Shown piece by piece: positions 46,588 to 55,760 of a stretch of DNA of 64,000 nucleotides. Below the pieces are notes generated by a model. That model saw only the letters and a list, made by a program, of their open reading frames with translations, searched no databases and was not told where the DNA came from. A program made the translations under genes and the position numbers. Within the stretch, counting starts at the first letter, position 1; every line of letters begins with the position of its first letter. Source of the DNA: Pseudolabrys sp. FHR47 (GTDB lineage: Bacteria > Pseudomonadota > Alphaproteobacteria > Rhizobiales > Xanthobacteraceae); NCBI RefSeq assembly GCF_005153485.1, contig NZ_CP039740.1, forward strand, positions 2,731,001 through 2,795,000. The letters run 5' to 3'.

Positions 46588-47687
46588 AGGCTCCGCAACC
46601 AGCGCAAGAGGGGGACGCTTCGCCTCCGGAATCGCACATGAACCGTGCGGCCGACCTGGCAGAAATTCCGATAATCGGTGTTGAGGTCGGACGGCACCAA
46701 TTCGATACGAATTTTTGCGTATTTCCCCTCGGTCCGCGGAAGAGAGGCTGCGAGTATCCTGTCTTCGAAATCCGCGCGACTGCCCCTGACGAAGGCCACA
46801 CGGCCGGGAATGGAATCGCTGCGCCCGAGCAAGCGAACCTCGGCGTCCCGCCCCGGATAAATGTCGTCGTAATCAACCTCGTGGACCAAAATCTCCACGA
46901 ACAGGTCGCGGCAATCGAGGATGTTGACGAGTTCTTGTCCGACGGTCACGTTCGATCCGGTGGCGACGAAATTACGCCAGACCACGCCGGTCAGCTCGCT
47001 CAGCACCGATGCAAATCTGAGCCTCTCGGTACGGGCTTCCTCGTCCGCAATCTGTTGCTGAAACTTGACGATCCGTGCCTCCTGTTCGACGCGCATGGCC
47101 AAAAGGCTTTTGAGCGCCAGATCGATTTCGTCGACGCGCTGCAACGAATACGGCACGTCGTTACGCCCTTCTTCGATATACACATCGTTCTCGATTGCCG
47201 CACGTTTGCGCCGCAGTCGATCCAGTTCGTTCCTCGCACCCTCCAGTTCATGTTTGGCGACATCCTCGCCGGCAACGGATTTTTCCAGCTCCATCGCGGA
47301 CAGATGCCCGGAGGATCGCAGAGACTGCTTGCGTTCGAGATCGCTCTTGCGTTCCGTCCCGCGCGCTTCGCTGGAGCCGATACGCTCCTCCTGGCTGGCA
47401 ATTTCCCGATCCGTATTCTCCAGCATCGCCTTACGATAGACGGCGAGACGCCGCAGCATGTCATCGCGCAGCGACTGCAGTCCGGTTTGGCGCAACAGCG
47501 ATGCCTTCAGTGCCGCCTGCGTTGCGCGCAACTCTGCCTGATGTTCGCTCAGCATAGAACGGTTGACGCGCTCATTCTGTATGATCAGCAATTGCTCACC
47601 CTCGGATACGGTTGTGCCGGCTTTGGGCGGACTATTGACGACGGCCCCTTCGATCGGCGCGGCGACGACCACAAAGCGGGCGTTCAC
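46569..47687 (-). CDS. HlyD-like membrane fusion protein, BgsB-like (5' end damaged)
   Basis: The product has 372 residues if GTG 47687 is used, but this lacks the expected membrane anchor. The visible part starts in a biotinyl-lipoyl-like half (APIEGAVVNSPPKAGTTVSEGEQL) and continues through long coiled coils (about 45-190). The second lipoyl half and a beta-barrel end follow (LVNILDCRDLFVEILVHEVDYDDIYPGRDAEV). In bgsBA loci the HlyD-like BgsB is needed with BgsA for glucan export. Upstream the frame continues through an anchor helix to an ATG at 47798 but with a stop at codon 3. Confidence 0.7.
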   Translation of the reverse strand: MNARFVVVAAPIEGAVVNSPPKAGTTVSEGEQLLIIQNERVNRSMLSEHQAELRATQAALKASLLRQTGLQSLRDDMLRRLAVYRKAMLENTDREIASQEERIGSSEARGTERKSDLERKQSLRSSGHLSAMELEKSVAGEDVAKHELEGARNELDRLRRKRAAIENDVYIEEGRNDVPYSLQRVDEIDLALKSLLAMRVEQEARIVKFQQQIADEEARTERLRFASVLSELTGVVWRNFVATGSNVTVGQELVNILDCRDLFVEILVHEVDYDDIYPGRDAEVRLLGRSDSIPGRVAFVRGSRADFEDRILAASLPRTEGKYAKIRIELVPSDLNTDYRNFCQVGRTVHVRFRRRSVPLLRWLRSLWFSIS

Positions 47688-47798
47688 CGTCCCATCCAGA
47701 CTCGTGTATCCCGTAAGGCCCGGCAGAATGGCTATCAGGCCAAGGACAAGCAGGGCCAGTCCGACACCGATGCGTACGCTGCGGCGATTTCAGAACAT
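47688..47798 (-). other. Probable original 5' end of the BgsB-like gene, with in-frame stop
   Basis: ATG 47798 is followed by TTC and then TGA (47792-47790). After the stop the frame reads NRRSVRIGVGLALLVLGL and on through ILPGLTGYTSLDGTV into the annotated protein. This is a typical basic start plus anchor helix. No ATG, GTG or TTG lies between the stop and GTG 47687. Confidence 0.7.
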
Positions 47799-48046
47799 CC
47801 GTGCATATCCAAAAGTGCGATGCCGAATATTCTGTAAAATACCGCAAGAGCGGGTGTTGCCCTATGTCAAATTAAAAACTTCAAATCAGAATGATCAGGC
47901 GCAGCGACGGCATGACGCCTGCCTTTTCATGGTGCGGCGTATGATATCAATATAATTGTACTACCGACGAAGCCAGCATCAGTTTCGGCGATACCACCTG
48001 CGACACTGGCCTTCAATTGAAGAGGCGTCGCGTGCCGCCGCTGGGT
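47799..48046. other. AT-rich intergenic region upstream of the BgsB-like gene
   Basis: No gene is seen here. The stretch is clearly more AT-rich than its surroundings (for example 47850-47895 and 47940-47960) and probably holds the promoter of the bgsBA-like pair. Confidence 0.4.
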
Positions 48047-48114
48047 TTATTTCTTCGGCAGATCGATCCTGATGCTCAGTTCCTTGAGCTGCTTCGGCGT
48101 CACTTCGGCTGGCG
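48047..48114 (-). pseudogene. Duplicate of the aspS 3' end (fragment)
   Basis: These 68 bases match 50107-50174 at 64 positions. Translated on the minus strand they give [21 protein letters not shown] and a stop, identical to the AspRS C-terminus. All four differences are silent or change one stop codon to another (TAA versus TAG). The match ends abruptly at 48115. Confidence 0.9.
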
Positions 48115-48263
48115 AGCGCGCGGCTTTGCTCTATCGAGCCACACCATCACAGGAACGCGCTCCGCGATGCTAGCGATAGACAGTGAATTAACTCAAGAAC
48201 AGCCACAATCCTGCGGCCGGGCCAGTCACCTTCCCGACCCCCCGATCGTTTCACCCATTTTCG

Positions 48264-48668
48264 TCAGCTGGCGGTCGACCCGGCGTGATCCGACAACAGT
48301 TTTCGCGCAATCGCCATGGCCTCGTCGTGTGACGAGGCGAGCATCATTGGGTAACCCCAGAATTTCGCGAAGGTGATGCCGAACGCCTTGAACGCGAGGC
48401 GCTTGGCGGCGCTCGGCTCGACGATGATCATCGCCAGCACGAGCTTGCGCATTTCGGCCTTATGTTTCTTCATCCACAGCGAGGTGCGCTTCTTTTCTTC
48501 CTGGCTGTGCTCATGGTCCTCGCTCGGGGCGGAATCCGTCAGCACCACGAACGGCTCGCCGCGCTTCAGATTCTCTTCAAACGATGCGAAGTCCTCATCG
48601 TGGTCATGATCGGGTGCGTCTGCATAATCCAACCAGACGAAGGGGAAATTTGAATTGTCCATTGGCAT
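48264..48668 (-). CDS. Hypothetical protein with charged His/Asp/Glu-rich N-terminus
   Basis: The product has 134 residues from ATG 48668, seven bases after AAGGA. It begins MPMDNSNFPFVWLDYADAPD, followed by a His/Asp cluster (HDHDEDF) and GEPFVVLTD. The C-terminal half is helical (RTSLWMKKHKAEMRKLVLAM, then AFGITFAKFWGYPMMLAS). The RGEPFVVLTD..W...K part recalls small Rhizobiales proteins of unknown role. It lies 11 bp behind the membrane protein gene and forms an operon with it. Confidence 0.65.
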   Translation of the reverse strand: MPMDNSNFPFVWLDYADAPDHDHDEDFASFEENLKRGEPFVVLTDSAPSEDHEHSQEEKKRTSLWMKKHKAEMRKLVLAMIIVEPSAAKRLAFKAFGITFAKFWGYPMMLASSHDEAMAIARKLLSDHAGSTAS

Positions 48669-48679
48669 GGATTGGTCCT

Positions 48680-49126
48680 TTATCGGGGATTGATGCTGAT
48701 CATGCGGCCCGAAGGCGCCGCCCCGACATCGCAATTGCGAAGATGCCGCCACGACATCGCGATCGCGAATGAGCCGGGAAGCGTGATGGCTAACAACGCC
48801 AAGAAAACGAGATGGCCGCCATCGCGGATGCCGTCGAACACGCCCGAGAGCGTGGTCAATGCCACGAGAACCCCGCCGAAGATGAGCGACACCCAATTGG
48901 CGGTCGGCCGATCGATCAGCGCCAGCAGAGCCGGGATCACCCAGGCCCCATAGAAGGCCGAGATCACCCAAACTTGGGCGGCGGTGAAATTGAGCGCAGG
49001 CGTCGCCCCGTGCGATCCGGCGGAGGCATTCAAATAGGAGAAGATCTGGATCGTGGCGTAGATTATCGCGCCAACCGCCGTGATAAGCCAAACGAGCGAA
49101 AGGCGGCTTTGTCTCTTTTCGTCCAT
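48680..49126 (-). CDS. Hypothetical four-helix membrane protein
   Basis: The product has 148 residues with hydrophobic segments near 9-31, 49-70, 77-95 and 103-125. It starts MDEKRQSRLSLVWLITAVGAIIYA. It has no recognised motif. It is divergent from the AraC-type regulator gene (127 bp between start codons), which probably controls it and the next gene. Confidence 0.6.
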   Translation of the reverse strand: MDEKRQSRLSLVWLITAVGAIIYATIQIFSYLNASAGSHGATPALNFTAAQVWVISAFYGAWVIPALLALIDRPTANWVSLIFGGVLVALTTLSGVFDGIRDGGHLVFLALLAITLPGSFAIAMSWRHLRNCDVGAAPSGRMISINPR

Positions 49127-49253
49127 CTTGATCCATCCAAAATCTGGTCAGGGGCCGGCGACCGATGTCGGCCGGAGCCTTGCCGCCGACGATAGGCAGA
49201 CCCGCTAATGGCGTCATTGCGCAACTCGGACATTGTATGTTTTGATCCGGCCA

Positions 49254-50078
49254 ATGCGGCAGCGCAGCGGGGCCCCCGTGTATTTGGATGTCCGTGGAGA
49301 TTGGTCTTCGTATGTCGATGAGGTCCCTCGCGATCTCGTCGCGGCCAACGGGGTCGGCAGCCTGGAGAGCATGGAGCAATCAAAGCGTCACCATCACGAA
49401 AAGGCGCAGTTGCTCTATTCCACCCGGGGCATCATCAACATCGAGGTCGATGACGGCGTCTGGATCGTACCGCCGCAATGCGCCGTCTGGATTCCCGGCA
49501 GTTTGCCGCATGCCGCATTCGGCTCGGGCGAAGTCGAGTGCATCTGCCTTTGCGTTGCGCCGGATGCGGCTGCAAATCTGCCGGTCAGATGTTGCACGAT
49601 CGCGGTCTCGGGTTTGCTGCGGCATCTGCTGATCAGGGCCAGCGAGATTCCGGAGCGCTATGAGGTCGACGGCCCGGACGGTCGCATCGTTTCTGTACTT
49701 CTCGATGAGCTGGCCAAGGCCCCAGTCGAGGAACTCCGCCTCCCGATCCCCTCCGATCCGCGCCTGAAGCATCTCGCCGAGCTTTTGGTCACATCCCCGG
49801 CGGATCACGCGACCGTTGCGGAGTGGGCCCGCCGGGTCGCGCTCAGCGAGCGCAGTCTCAGCCGCATGTTGATGGAAGAGATCGGCATGAGTTTCGGCCG
49901 CTGGCGTCGCCAGTTACACGTCATCCTCGCCCTTCGGCGGCTGAGCGCCGGCCAGACGGTCCAGACCGTCGCGCTCGACCTAGGCTACGAGAGCGCCAGC
50001 AGTTTCGTGACCATGTTTCGCAAGATGATCGGCAAGCCGCCGAGCCGCTATCTCCAGGAGCAGCGGAAAGCCGTCTGA
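49254..50078 (+). CDS. AraC-family transcriptional regulator with cupin sensor
   Basis: The product has 274 residues from ATG 49254; TTG 49233 would add seven. The N-terminal cupin (KRHHHEKAQLLYSTRGIINIEVDDG, IWIPGSLPH-like VWIPGSLPHAAF) senses a ligand. The C-terminal pair of helix-turn-helix motifs is VAEWARRVALSERSLSRMLMEE and VQTVALDLGYESASSFVTMFRKMIGKPPSRY. This layout is typical of regulators of neighbouring export or resistance genes. It is divergent from the membrane protein operon. Confidence 0.88.
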   Translation: MRQRSGAPVYLDVRGDWSSYVDEVPRDLVAANGVGSLESMEQSKRHHHEKAQLLYSTRGIINIEVDDGVWIVPPQCAVWIPGSLPHAAFGSGEVECICLCVAPDAAANLPVRCCTIAVSGLLRHLLIRASEIPERYEVDGPDGRIVSVLLDELAKAPVEELRLPIPSDPRLKHLAELLVTSPADHATVAEWARRVALSERSLSRMLMEEIGMSFGRWRRQLHVILALRRLSAGQTVQTVALDLGYESASSFVTMFRKMIGKPPSRYLQEQRKAV

Positions 50079-50106
50079 GCCGCGGTGAACAGCGCCGGAA
50101 ACCACA

Positions 50107-50174
50107 CTACTTCTTCGGCAGATCGATCCTGATGCTCAGTTCCTTGAGCTGCTTTGGCGTCACTTCGGCCGGCG
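50107..50174. repeat. Direct repeat: intact aspS 3' end matching 48047-48114
   Basis: This is the functional copy of a 68-bp direct repeat (64 identical). The two copies lie 2060 bp apart and bracket the AraC/membrane protein/hypothetical gene set. Confidence 0.9.
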
Positions 50175-51909
50175 CGCCCATCATCAAATCTTCGGCCTTC
50201 TGGTTCATCGGGAACAGCACGACTTCGCGCAGGTTCTCTTCGCCGGCGAGCAGCATGACAATGCGGTCGATGCCGGGCGCGATGCCGCCATGCGGCGGAG
50301 CGCCGAGGCGGAAGGCGCTCAGCATGCCGCCGAACTTGGCCTCCAGCACTTCCTTCGGATAGCCGGCAATCGCAAAGGCCTTCTCCATCACCTCGGGGCG
50401 ATGGTTTCGGATGGCGCCCGACGACAATTCGGTGCCGTTGCAGACGATGTCGTACTGATAGGCCTTGATGCCGAGGATTTTGTCGGCGTCGTTCGCATCG
50501 AGCGCGAGGAATTCCTCGACGCCCATCTGCGGCATCGAAAACGGGTTGTGCGAGAAGTCGATCTTCTTGTCTTCCTCGTTCCATTCGAACATGGGGAAGT
50601 CGACAATCCAGCAGAATTCGAAACGGTCCTGCGCGATCAGGTTGAGTTCCTGCCCGACCTTGGTGCGCGCCGCTCCAGCGAACTTGTAGAAGTTCTTCGG
50701 CAGGCCGGCGACGAAGAAACACGCATCGCCAACCTTGAGGCCGAGCTGGTCGGCAATCTGTTTGGTGCGCTCGGGACCGATGTTCTTGGCCAAGGGACCT
50801 GCGCCGCCCTCCTCGCCTTCGCGCCAGAAGATATAGCCGAGGCCCGGCTGGCCTTCGCCCTGCGCCCAGGAATTCATGCGATCGGCGAAAGCGCGGTTGC
50901 CGCCACCGGGCGCCGGAATGGCCCAGACCTGCGCCTTGGAGTCGCCGGCGAGAATGCTGGCGAAAATCTTGAAGCCCGAGCCGCGGAAGGCTTCGCTGAC
51001 ATCCTGCATCACGATCGGGTTGCGCAGGTCCGGTTTGTCCGAGCCGTATTTGGTGATCGCCTCGGCATAGGGGATCATCGGAAACTTCGGCGTCACCGAC
51101 TTGCCGTCCGCGAACTCCTCGAACACGCCGCGCATCACCGGCTCGACGGCATTGAACACATCGTCCTGCGTGACGAAGCTCATCTCGAGATCGAGCTGAT
51201 AGAACTCGCCTGGCGAACGGTCGGCGCGGGCATCCTCGTCGCGGAAGCACGGCGCGATCTGGAAATAGCGGTCGAAGCCCGCCACCATGATGAGCTGCTT
51301 GAACTGCTGCGGCGCCTGCGGCAGCGCGTAGAACTTTCCGGGATGAATGCGCGAGGGCACGAGATAATCGCGCGCGCCTTCCGGCGACGATGCGGTCAGG
51401 ATCGGCGTCTGGAATTCGAAGAAGCCGGAATCCTTCATGCGCTTGCGGATCGAGTCGATGACGCGGCCGCGCAGCATGATGTTGTTGTGCAGCTTCTCAC
51501 GGCGCAAATCGAGGAAGCGGTACTTGAGGCGGATGTCTTCCGGATAATCGGCATCGCCGAACACCGGCATCGGCAGTTCGGCGGCGGCGCCGAGCACCTC
51601 GATCTCGGAGACATAGACCTCGACCTGGCCGGTCGGGAGGTCGGGGTTTTCGGTGCCTTCGGGGCGTTGGCGGGCTTTGCCGTCGACGCGGATCACCCAC
51701 TCCGAGCGCAGGGTCTCGGCGAGCTTGAACGCCTTGGAATCCGGGTCGCACACCACCTGCGTGATGCCGTAGTGGTCGCGCAGGTCGATGAACAGCACAC
51801 CGCCATGGTCGCGGATGCGGTGGCACCAGCCCGACAGGCGGACTTCCTTGCCGATGTCGCTCTCGCGCAGCGCGCCGCAGGTGTGGGAACGATAGCGATG
51901 CAGTGACAT
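50107..51909 (-). CDS. aspS: Aspartate--tRNA ligase (bacterial type)
   Basis: The product has 600 residues, normal for bacterial AspRS including the GAD insertion. The anticodon-binding OB fold (about 15-105) has [22 protein letters not shown]. Class II motifs are [17 protein letters not shown] (motif 1), [24 protein letters not shown] (motif 2) and [27 protein letters not shown] (motif 3). The last about 22 residues are also found as a separate fragment 2 kb downstream. Confidence 0.97.
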   Translation of the reverse strand: MSLHRYRSHTCGALRESDIGKEVRLSGWCHRIRDHGGVLFIDLRDHYGITQVVCDPDSKAFKLAETLRSEWVIRVDGKARQRPEGTENPDLPTGQVEVYVSEIEVLGAAAELPMPVFGDADYPEDIRLKYRFLDLRREKLHNNIMLRGRVIDSIRKRMKDSGFFEFQTPILTASSPEGARDYLVPSRIHPGKFYALPQAPQQFKQLIMVAGFDRYFQIAPCFRDEDARADRSPGEFYQLDLEMSFVTQDDVFNAVEPVMRGVFEEFADGKSVTPKFPMIPYAEAITKYGSDKPDLRNPIVMQDVSEAFRGSGFKIFASILAGDSKAQVWAIPAPGGGNRAFADRMNSWAQGEGQPGLGYIFWREGEEGGAGPLAKNIGPERTKQIADQLGLKVGDACFFVAGLPKNFYKFAGAARTKVGQELNLIAQDRFEFCWIVDFPMFEWNEEDKKIDFSHNPFSMPQMGVEEFLALDANDADKILGIKAYQYDIVCNGTELSSGAIRNHRPEVMEKAFAIAGYPKEVLEAKFGGMLSAFRLGAPPHGGIAPGIDRIVMLLAGEENLREVVLFPMNQKAEDLMMGAPAEVTPKQLKELSIRIDLPKK

Positions 51910-52096
51910 TCGGGGCTATTCCGGCAAACGATTCACGGATTGGGGTGGAGGCGGGCGAAAAACGCATGGGGGGTGGGCTTTGTCAAGCCGAGCCCGGACC
52001 TGCCCGAAGCCGCTGGAAAGCCCTGCAAATCCGCGCCTCGACAGACTCGAAGGGAGCCTGCACACTTACCCTCCAGGGGGAGTGTCCGGGTAAGCA

Positions 52097-53794
52097 ATGC
52101 CAAAATCAGCTGCCAGAAAGCCTGCCACCAAGGCCCCAAAGAAGGCCAAAACGGCCCTAACCGACATGTCCACGGCCGAGGCCACGGTCGAGACCTTGCT
52201 CGCCCACGGACTGAAGACGATTTACGCCCTGCCCGGGGTCCATAACGACCATCTCTTCGACGCCTTGGCTCGCGCCGCCGACCGGCTCGCGGTCGTTCAT
52301 ACCCGCCACGAACAGGGCGCGGCCTATATGGCGCTGGGCGCGGCCCTGGCAACCGGCAAGCCGCAGGCTTATTCGGTGGTGCCCGGCCCAGGGCTTCTGA
52401 ATTCGGGCGCGGCGCTGCTGACCGCCTATGGCATGAACGCCCCGGTGCTGGCGCTGATCGGCCAGATTCCGGCCGAAGCGATCGGCCGCGGCCAGGACCA
52501 CCTGCACGAGATCAAGGACCAGGCCGGCATCCTGTCGCGGCTGGTCGACCACACCGTGATGTTGCATGGCGCCGCTGAGGCGCCAGCCAAGGTCGCCAAG
52601 GCGATCCGGTCCATGGCCGAAGGCCGGCCGGGCCCGGCGGCGCTCGAATGCGCCATCAATGTCTGGGGGGCGCGCGGCAAGGTGGAGCCGATCCCGGCAC
52701 CTTCCCCGCCCCGCCAGCCGCGTATCGACGACGACGCGATCAAGCGCGCGGCCAAAATGCTCGGCAAGGCCAAACGTATTCTCATCGTCGTCGGCGCCGG
52801 CGCGCTTGACGCATCCCCCGAAGTGACCTGCCTGTCGGACATGCTGCAAGCGCCCGTTCTGGCCTATCGCCGTGGCAAGGGCATTCTCGATGGACGAAGC
52901 CCCTTCGCCGTCAACCTGCCCCTCGGTCATGAACTGTGGGGCGAGGCGGACGCCGTGCTCGCCATCGGCACAAGACTGTTCGCGCCGATGACACAATGGG
53001 GCATCGACCGTGATCTCAAGATCGTCAACGTCAACGCCACCGCCGAAGGCGCCGCCAAATTCCACAAGCCGGACGTGGCGCTGATCGGCAATGCCGCGCC
53101 CGTGCTGCGCCGGCTCATCGACACGCTCAGCAAGACCAATGACAAGCGCGCACCCCGCGCTGACGAGATGCACGAGCGGCAGGCCAGGATGCGCGCGCGG
53201 CTGGCCAAACTCGGGCCGCAACTGGAATTCCTCGACGCCATTCGCACTGAACTGCCCGAGGACGGCATCTATGTCGACGAGGTCACGCAGATCGGCTTTG
53301 CCGCCCGCCTCGCCCTCCCGGTCTACAAGCCGCGCACCTTCCTGTCGCCCGGCTATCAGGACAATCTCGGCTGGGGTTATGCCACCGCGCTCGGCGCGCA
53401 GCATGCGAGGAGCGACGTGCCGGTGGTCTCGATCAACGGCGACGGCGGCTTCATGTTCACGGCCAATGAACTGGCCACCGCCATGCGGCACCGCATCCCG
53501 CTCACCGCCATCGTCTTTACCGACGGCGCCTTCGGCAATGTGCGGCGTATCCAGCAGGAGCAGTTCGGCAACCGGGTGATCGCCTCCGATCTCGCCAACC
53601 CGGACTTCGTCAAGTTTGCCGAGAGTTTCGGCGCCCGCGGCATCCGCGCCCGGAATCCGGAAGAATTGCGCGGCGCGTTGCGCGATGCCTTCAAGGCGGG
53701 CGAGCCCTCTGTTATCGAGGTGCCGGTCGGCGCCATGCCCAGCCCCTGGGAGTTCATCCACATGCCGCCGGTGCGCGGCAAGGTCAAACGCTGA
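52097..53794 (+). CDS. Thiamine-pyrophosphate enzyme, acetolactate-synthase-like
   Basis: The product has 565 residues. An Ala/Lys/Pro-rich start of about 23 residues precedes the PYR domain with the catalytic Glu in VHTRHEQGAAYMA. A central domain follows, then the PP domain with NGDGGFMFTANELATAMRH and FGNVRR. The family includes acetolactate synthase, benzoylformate decarboxylase and sulfoacetaldehyde acetyltransferase; FAD-binding residues are not obvious. The substrate is unknown. GGGGGAG at 52077-52083 is the likely ribosome binding site. Confidence 0.85.
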   Translation: MPKSAARKPATKAPKKAKTALTDMSTAEATVETLLAHGLKTIYALPGVHNDHLFDALARAADRLAVVHTRHEQGAAYMALGAALATGKPQAYSVVPGPGLLNSGAALLTAYGMNAPVLALIGQIPAEAIGRGQDHLHEIKDQAGILSRLVDHTVMLHGAAEAPAKVAKAIRSMAEGRPGPAALECAINVWGARGKVEPIPAPSPPRQPRIDDDAIKRAAKMLGKAKRILIVVGAGALDASPEVTCLSDMLQAPVLAYRRGKGILDGRSPFAVNLPLGHELWGEADAVLAIGTRLFAPMTQWGIDRDLKIVNVNATAEGAAKFHKPDVALIGNAAPVLRRLIDTLSKTNDKRAPRADEMHERQARMRARLAKLGPQLEFLDAIRTELPEDGIYVDEVTQIGFAARLALPVYKPRTFLSPGYQDNLGWGYATALGAQHARSDVPVVSINGDGGFMFTANELATAMRHRIPLTAIVFTDGAFGNVRRIQQEQFGNRVIASDLANPDFVKFAESFGARGIRARNPEELRGALRDAFKAGEPSVIEVPVGAMPSPWEFIHMPPVRGKVKR

Positions 53795-53852
53795 TATCCG
53801 GTTTCCGAAACCGTGCGTGATGAACGCACAACGCTGAGAAGGCTTCTCGTTG

Positions 53853-55004
53853 ATGTCCCCCCTTGTTACGACCTCCGCCGAGCTCGCCGCTGTTTGCGAG
53901 CGCATGGCGAGCCACGAATTCGTCACCGTCGACACCGAATTCCTCCGCGAGACCACCTATTATCCCCTGCTCTGCGTCGCGCAGATGGCGACCGACGACG
54001 AAGCCGTCGTCATCGACGCGCTGGCCCCGGGCATCGACCTTGCACCGTTCTTTCAACTGATGGCCAATGAGAAGGTCATCAAGGTGTTTCATGCCGCGCG
54101 GCAGGACATCGAAATCATGTGGAACATGGCCAAGACCATTCCGCATCCGATCGTCGATACGCAGGTCGCCGCCATGGTGCTCGGCTATGGCGATTCCATT
54201 TCCTACGACCAGCTCGTGCAGCGCATCACCGGCGACGTGCTCGACAAGTCGAACCGCTTCACCGACTGGACTCGCCGGCCGCTCACCGACGCGCAAGTAT
54301 CCTACGCACTGTCCGACGTCACGCATTTGCGCGCCGTCTACGTCAAGCTAGCCGCCGATCTGGCCAAGCGCGGCCGCGCCAGCTGGGTCGAGTCCGAGAT
54401 GGGCGTGCTCACCTCGCCCGAGACTTATCGCATGGACCCGGAGCGAGCGTGGGAGCGGCTCAAGACGCGCGTGCGCAAGCCGAAGGAACTTGCGGTGCTG
54501 ATGGAAGTGGCGGCCTGGCGCGAGCGCGAGGCGCAGACCCGCGACGTGCCGCGCTCGCGCGTGCTCAAGGACGACGTCGTCGGCGATGTCGCGACGCAGA
54601 TGCCGACCACGATCGAACGGCTCGGCCAGTTGCGCTCGCTGCCCAAGGGCTTCGAACGTTCGCGCTGGGGCGAGCAAATCGTGGAGGCCGTGACGCGGGG
54701 CCTCGAACGCGACCCGAAGACGCTGCCGCGCTTCGAGCGCTCGCGCCCGGCGCAAAATGGCGCGGCCATTGTCGAACTGCTCAAGGTACTGCTGCGCATG
54801 ACATCGGAGAGCCACGCTGTGGCTGCCAAGGTCATCGCTACCGTGGACGACCTCGACCGCATCGCCGCCGACGACAACGCCGACGTGCCGGCGCTCAAGG
54901 GCTGGCGGCGCGAACTGTTCGGCGACAAGGCGCTGGCGCTCAAGCACGGCAAGCTGGCGCTGGCCATCGAGAAAGGCCGCGTGGTCGCCAGCGAGAAGGG
55001 TTGA
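53853..55004 (+). CDS. rnd: Ribonuclease D
   Basis: The product has 383 residues. It is a DEDD exonuclease for tRNA 3' maturation: [13 protein letters not shown] (D,E), [14 protein letters not shown] (D), [21 protein letters not shown] and [16 protein letters not shown] (final D and Tyr). HRDC-type helical domains fill about 205-380. It starts at ATG 53853; an in-frame TTG precedes it directly. pxpA begins three bases after its stop. Confidence 0.95.
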   Translation: MSPLVTTSAELAAVCERMASHEFVTVDTEFLRETTYYPLLCVAQMATDDEAVVIDALAPGIDLAPFFQLMANEKVIKVFHAARQDIEIMWNMAKTIPHPIVDTQVAAMVLGYGDSISYDQLVQRITGDVLDKSNRFTDWTRRPLTDAQVSYALSDVTHLRAVYVKLAADLAKRGRASWVESEMGVLTSPETYRMDPERAWERLKTRVRKPKELAVLMEVAAWREREAQTRDVPRSRVLKDDVVGDVATQMPTTIERLGQLRSLPKGFERSRWGEQIVEAVTRGLERDPKTLPRFERSRPAQNGAAIVELLKVLLRMTSESHAVAAKVIATVDDLDRIAADDNADVPALKGWRRELFGDKALALKHGKLALAIEKGRVVASEKG

Positions 55005-55007
55005 CTG

Positions 55008-55760
55008 ATGCCGGCATCCATCGACATCAACGGCGATGCCGGCGAAAGCTACGGCCGCTGGACGCTCGGCGACGACGCCTCGTTCCTGCCGCATGTGTCG
55101 TCCGTGAACATCGCCTGCGGCTTTCATGGCGGCGATCCGGCGACCATGCGCGCCACCGTCCGCATCGCCAAGCAGGCCGGCATCGCCATCGGCGCGCATC
55201 CGTCCTTTCCCGATCTCATGGGTTTTGGTCGCCGCATGATGACCATCGCGCCCGACGAGATGGTCGATTACACGCTCTATCAGCTCGGCGCCCTCACCGC
55301 GATCGCACGCAGCGAAGGCATGAAGGTCGCCCATGTGAAACCGCATGGCGCGTTCTACAAGGCGTGCTCGATCGACATGGTGCTGTCGAAGGCGCTCGGC
55401 GCGGCCATCGCCGCCTACGATCCGGAGATGTTCCTCGTGCTGCTCGCCGGTCCCGGCGCCGATGCGGCGGAAGCGGCCGGCGCGCGGGTCGCCCGCGAGG
55501 CCTTCATCGACCTCGATTACGACGATGGCGGGCTGATCATCGAAAGAGTCGCCAAACTGCGCGATTCCAAGGTCGTGGCGCAGCGTGCCCTCCGCGTCGT
55601 CCGCGAAGGCAAGCTGACCAAAGTCGACGGCCGCGACATCGACGTCTCCGTCTCGACTCTGTGCCTGCATGGCGACCGCGCCAACTCAGCCGAGGTGGCG
55701 CGCGTGGTCAAGGAAACCTTGCAGTCGAACGGCATCATGGTGAGGCCGCTGGGGACATGA
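55008..55760 (+). CDS. pxpA: 5-oxoprolinase subunit A (LamB/YcsF family)
   Basis: The product has 250 residues. IDINGDAGESYGRW, VNIACGFHGGDPATM, GAHPSFPDLMGFGRR and VKPHGAFYKA are the conserved blocks of PxpA. PxpA with PxpB and PxpC hydrolyses 5-oxoproline to glutamate with ATP. pxpB and pxpC are not next to it here. The gene is in a tight run between rnd and the aldolase gene, overlapping the latter by four bases. Confidence 0.92.
   Translation: MPASIDINGDAGESYGRWTLGDDASFLPHVSSVNIACGFHGGDPATMRATVRIAKQAGIAIGAHPSFPDLMGFGRRMMTIAPDEMVDYTLYQLGALTAIARSEGMKVAHVKPHGAFYKACSIDMVLSKALGAAIAAYDPEMFLVLLAGPGADAAEAAGARVAREAFIDLDYDDGGLIIERVAKLRDSKVVAQRALRVVREGKLTKVDGRDIDVSVSTLCLHGDRANSAEVARVVKETLQSNGIMVRPLGT

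Noticed and set aside
48017..48376. Plus-strand open frame over the aspS fragment
   Set aside because: It reads the duplicated aspS end antisense. The fragment makes sense only on the minus strand.
54119..55756. Upstream extension of the threonine aldolase frame through rnd and pxpA
   Set aside because: This part is Arg-rich out-of-frame sequence of rnd and pxpA. The aldolase starts at the ATGA overlap at 55757.
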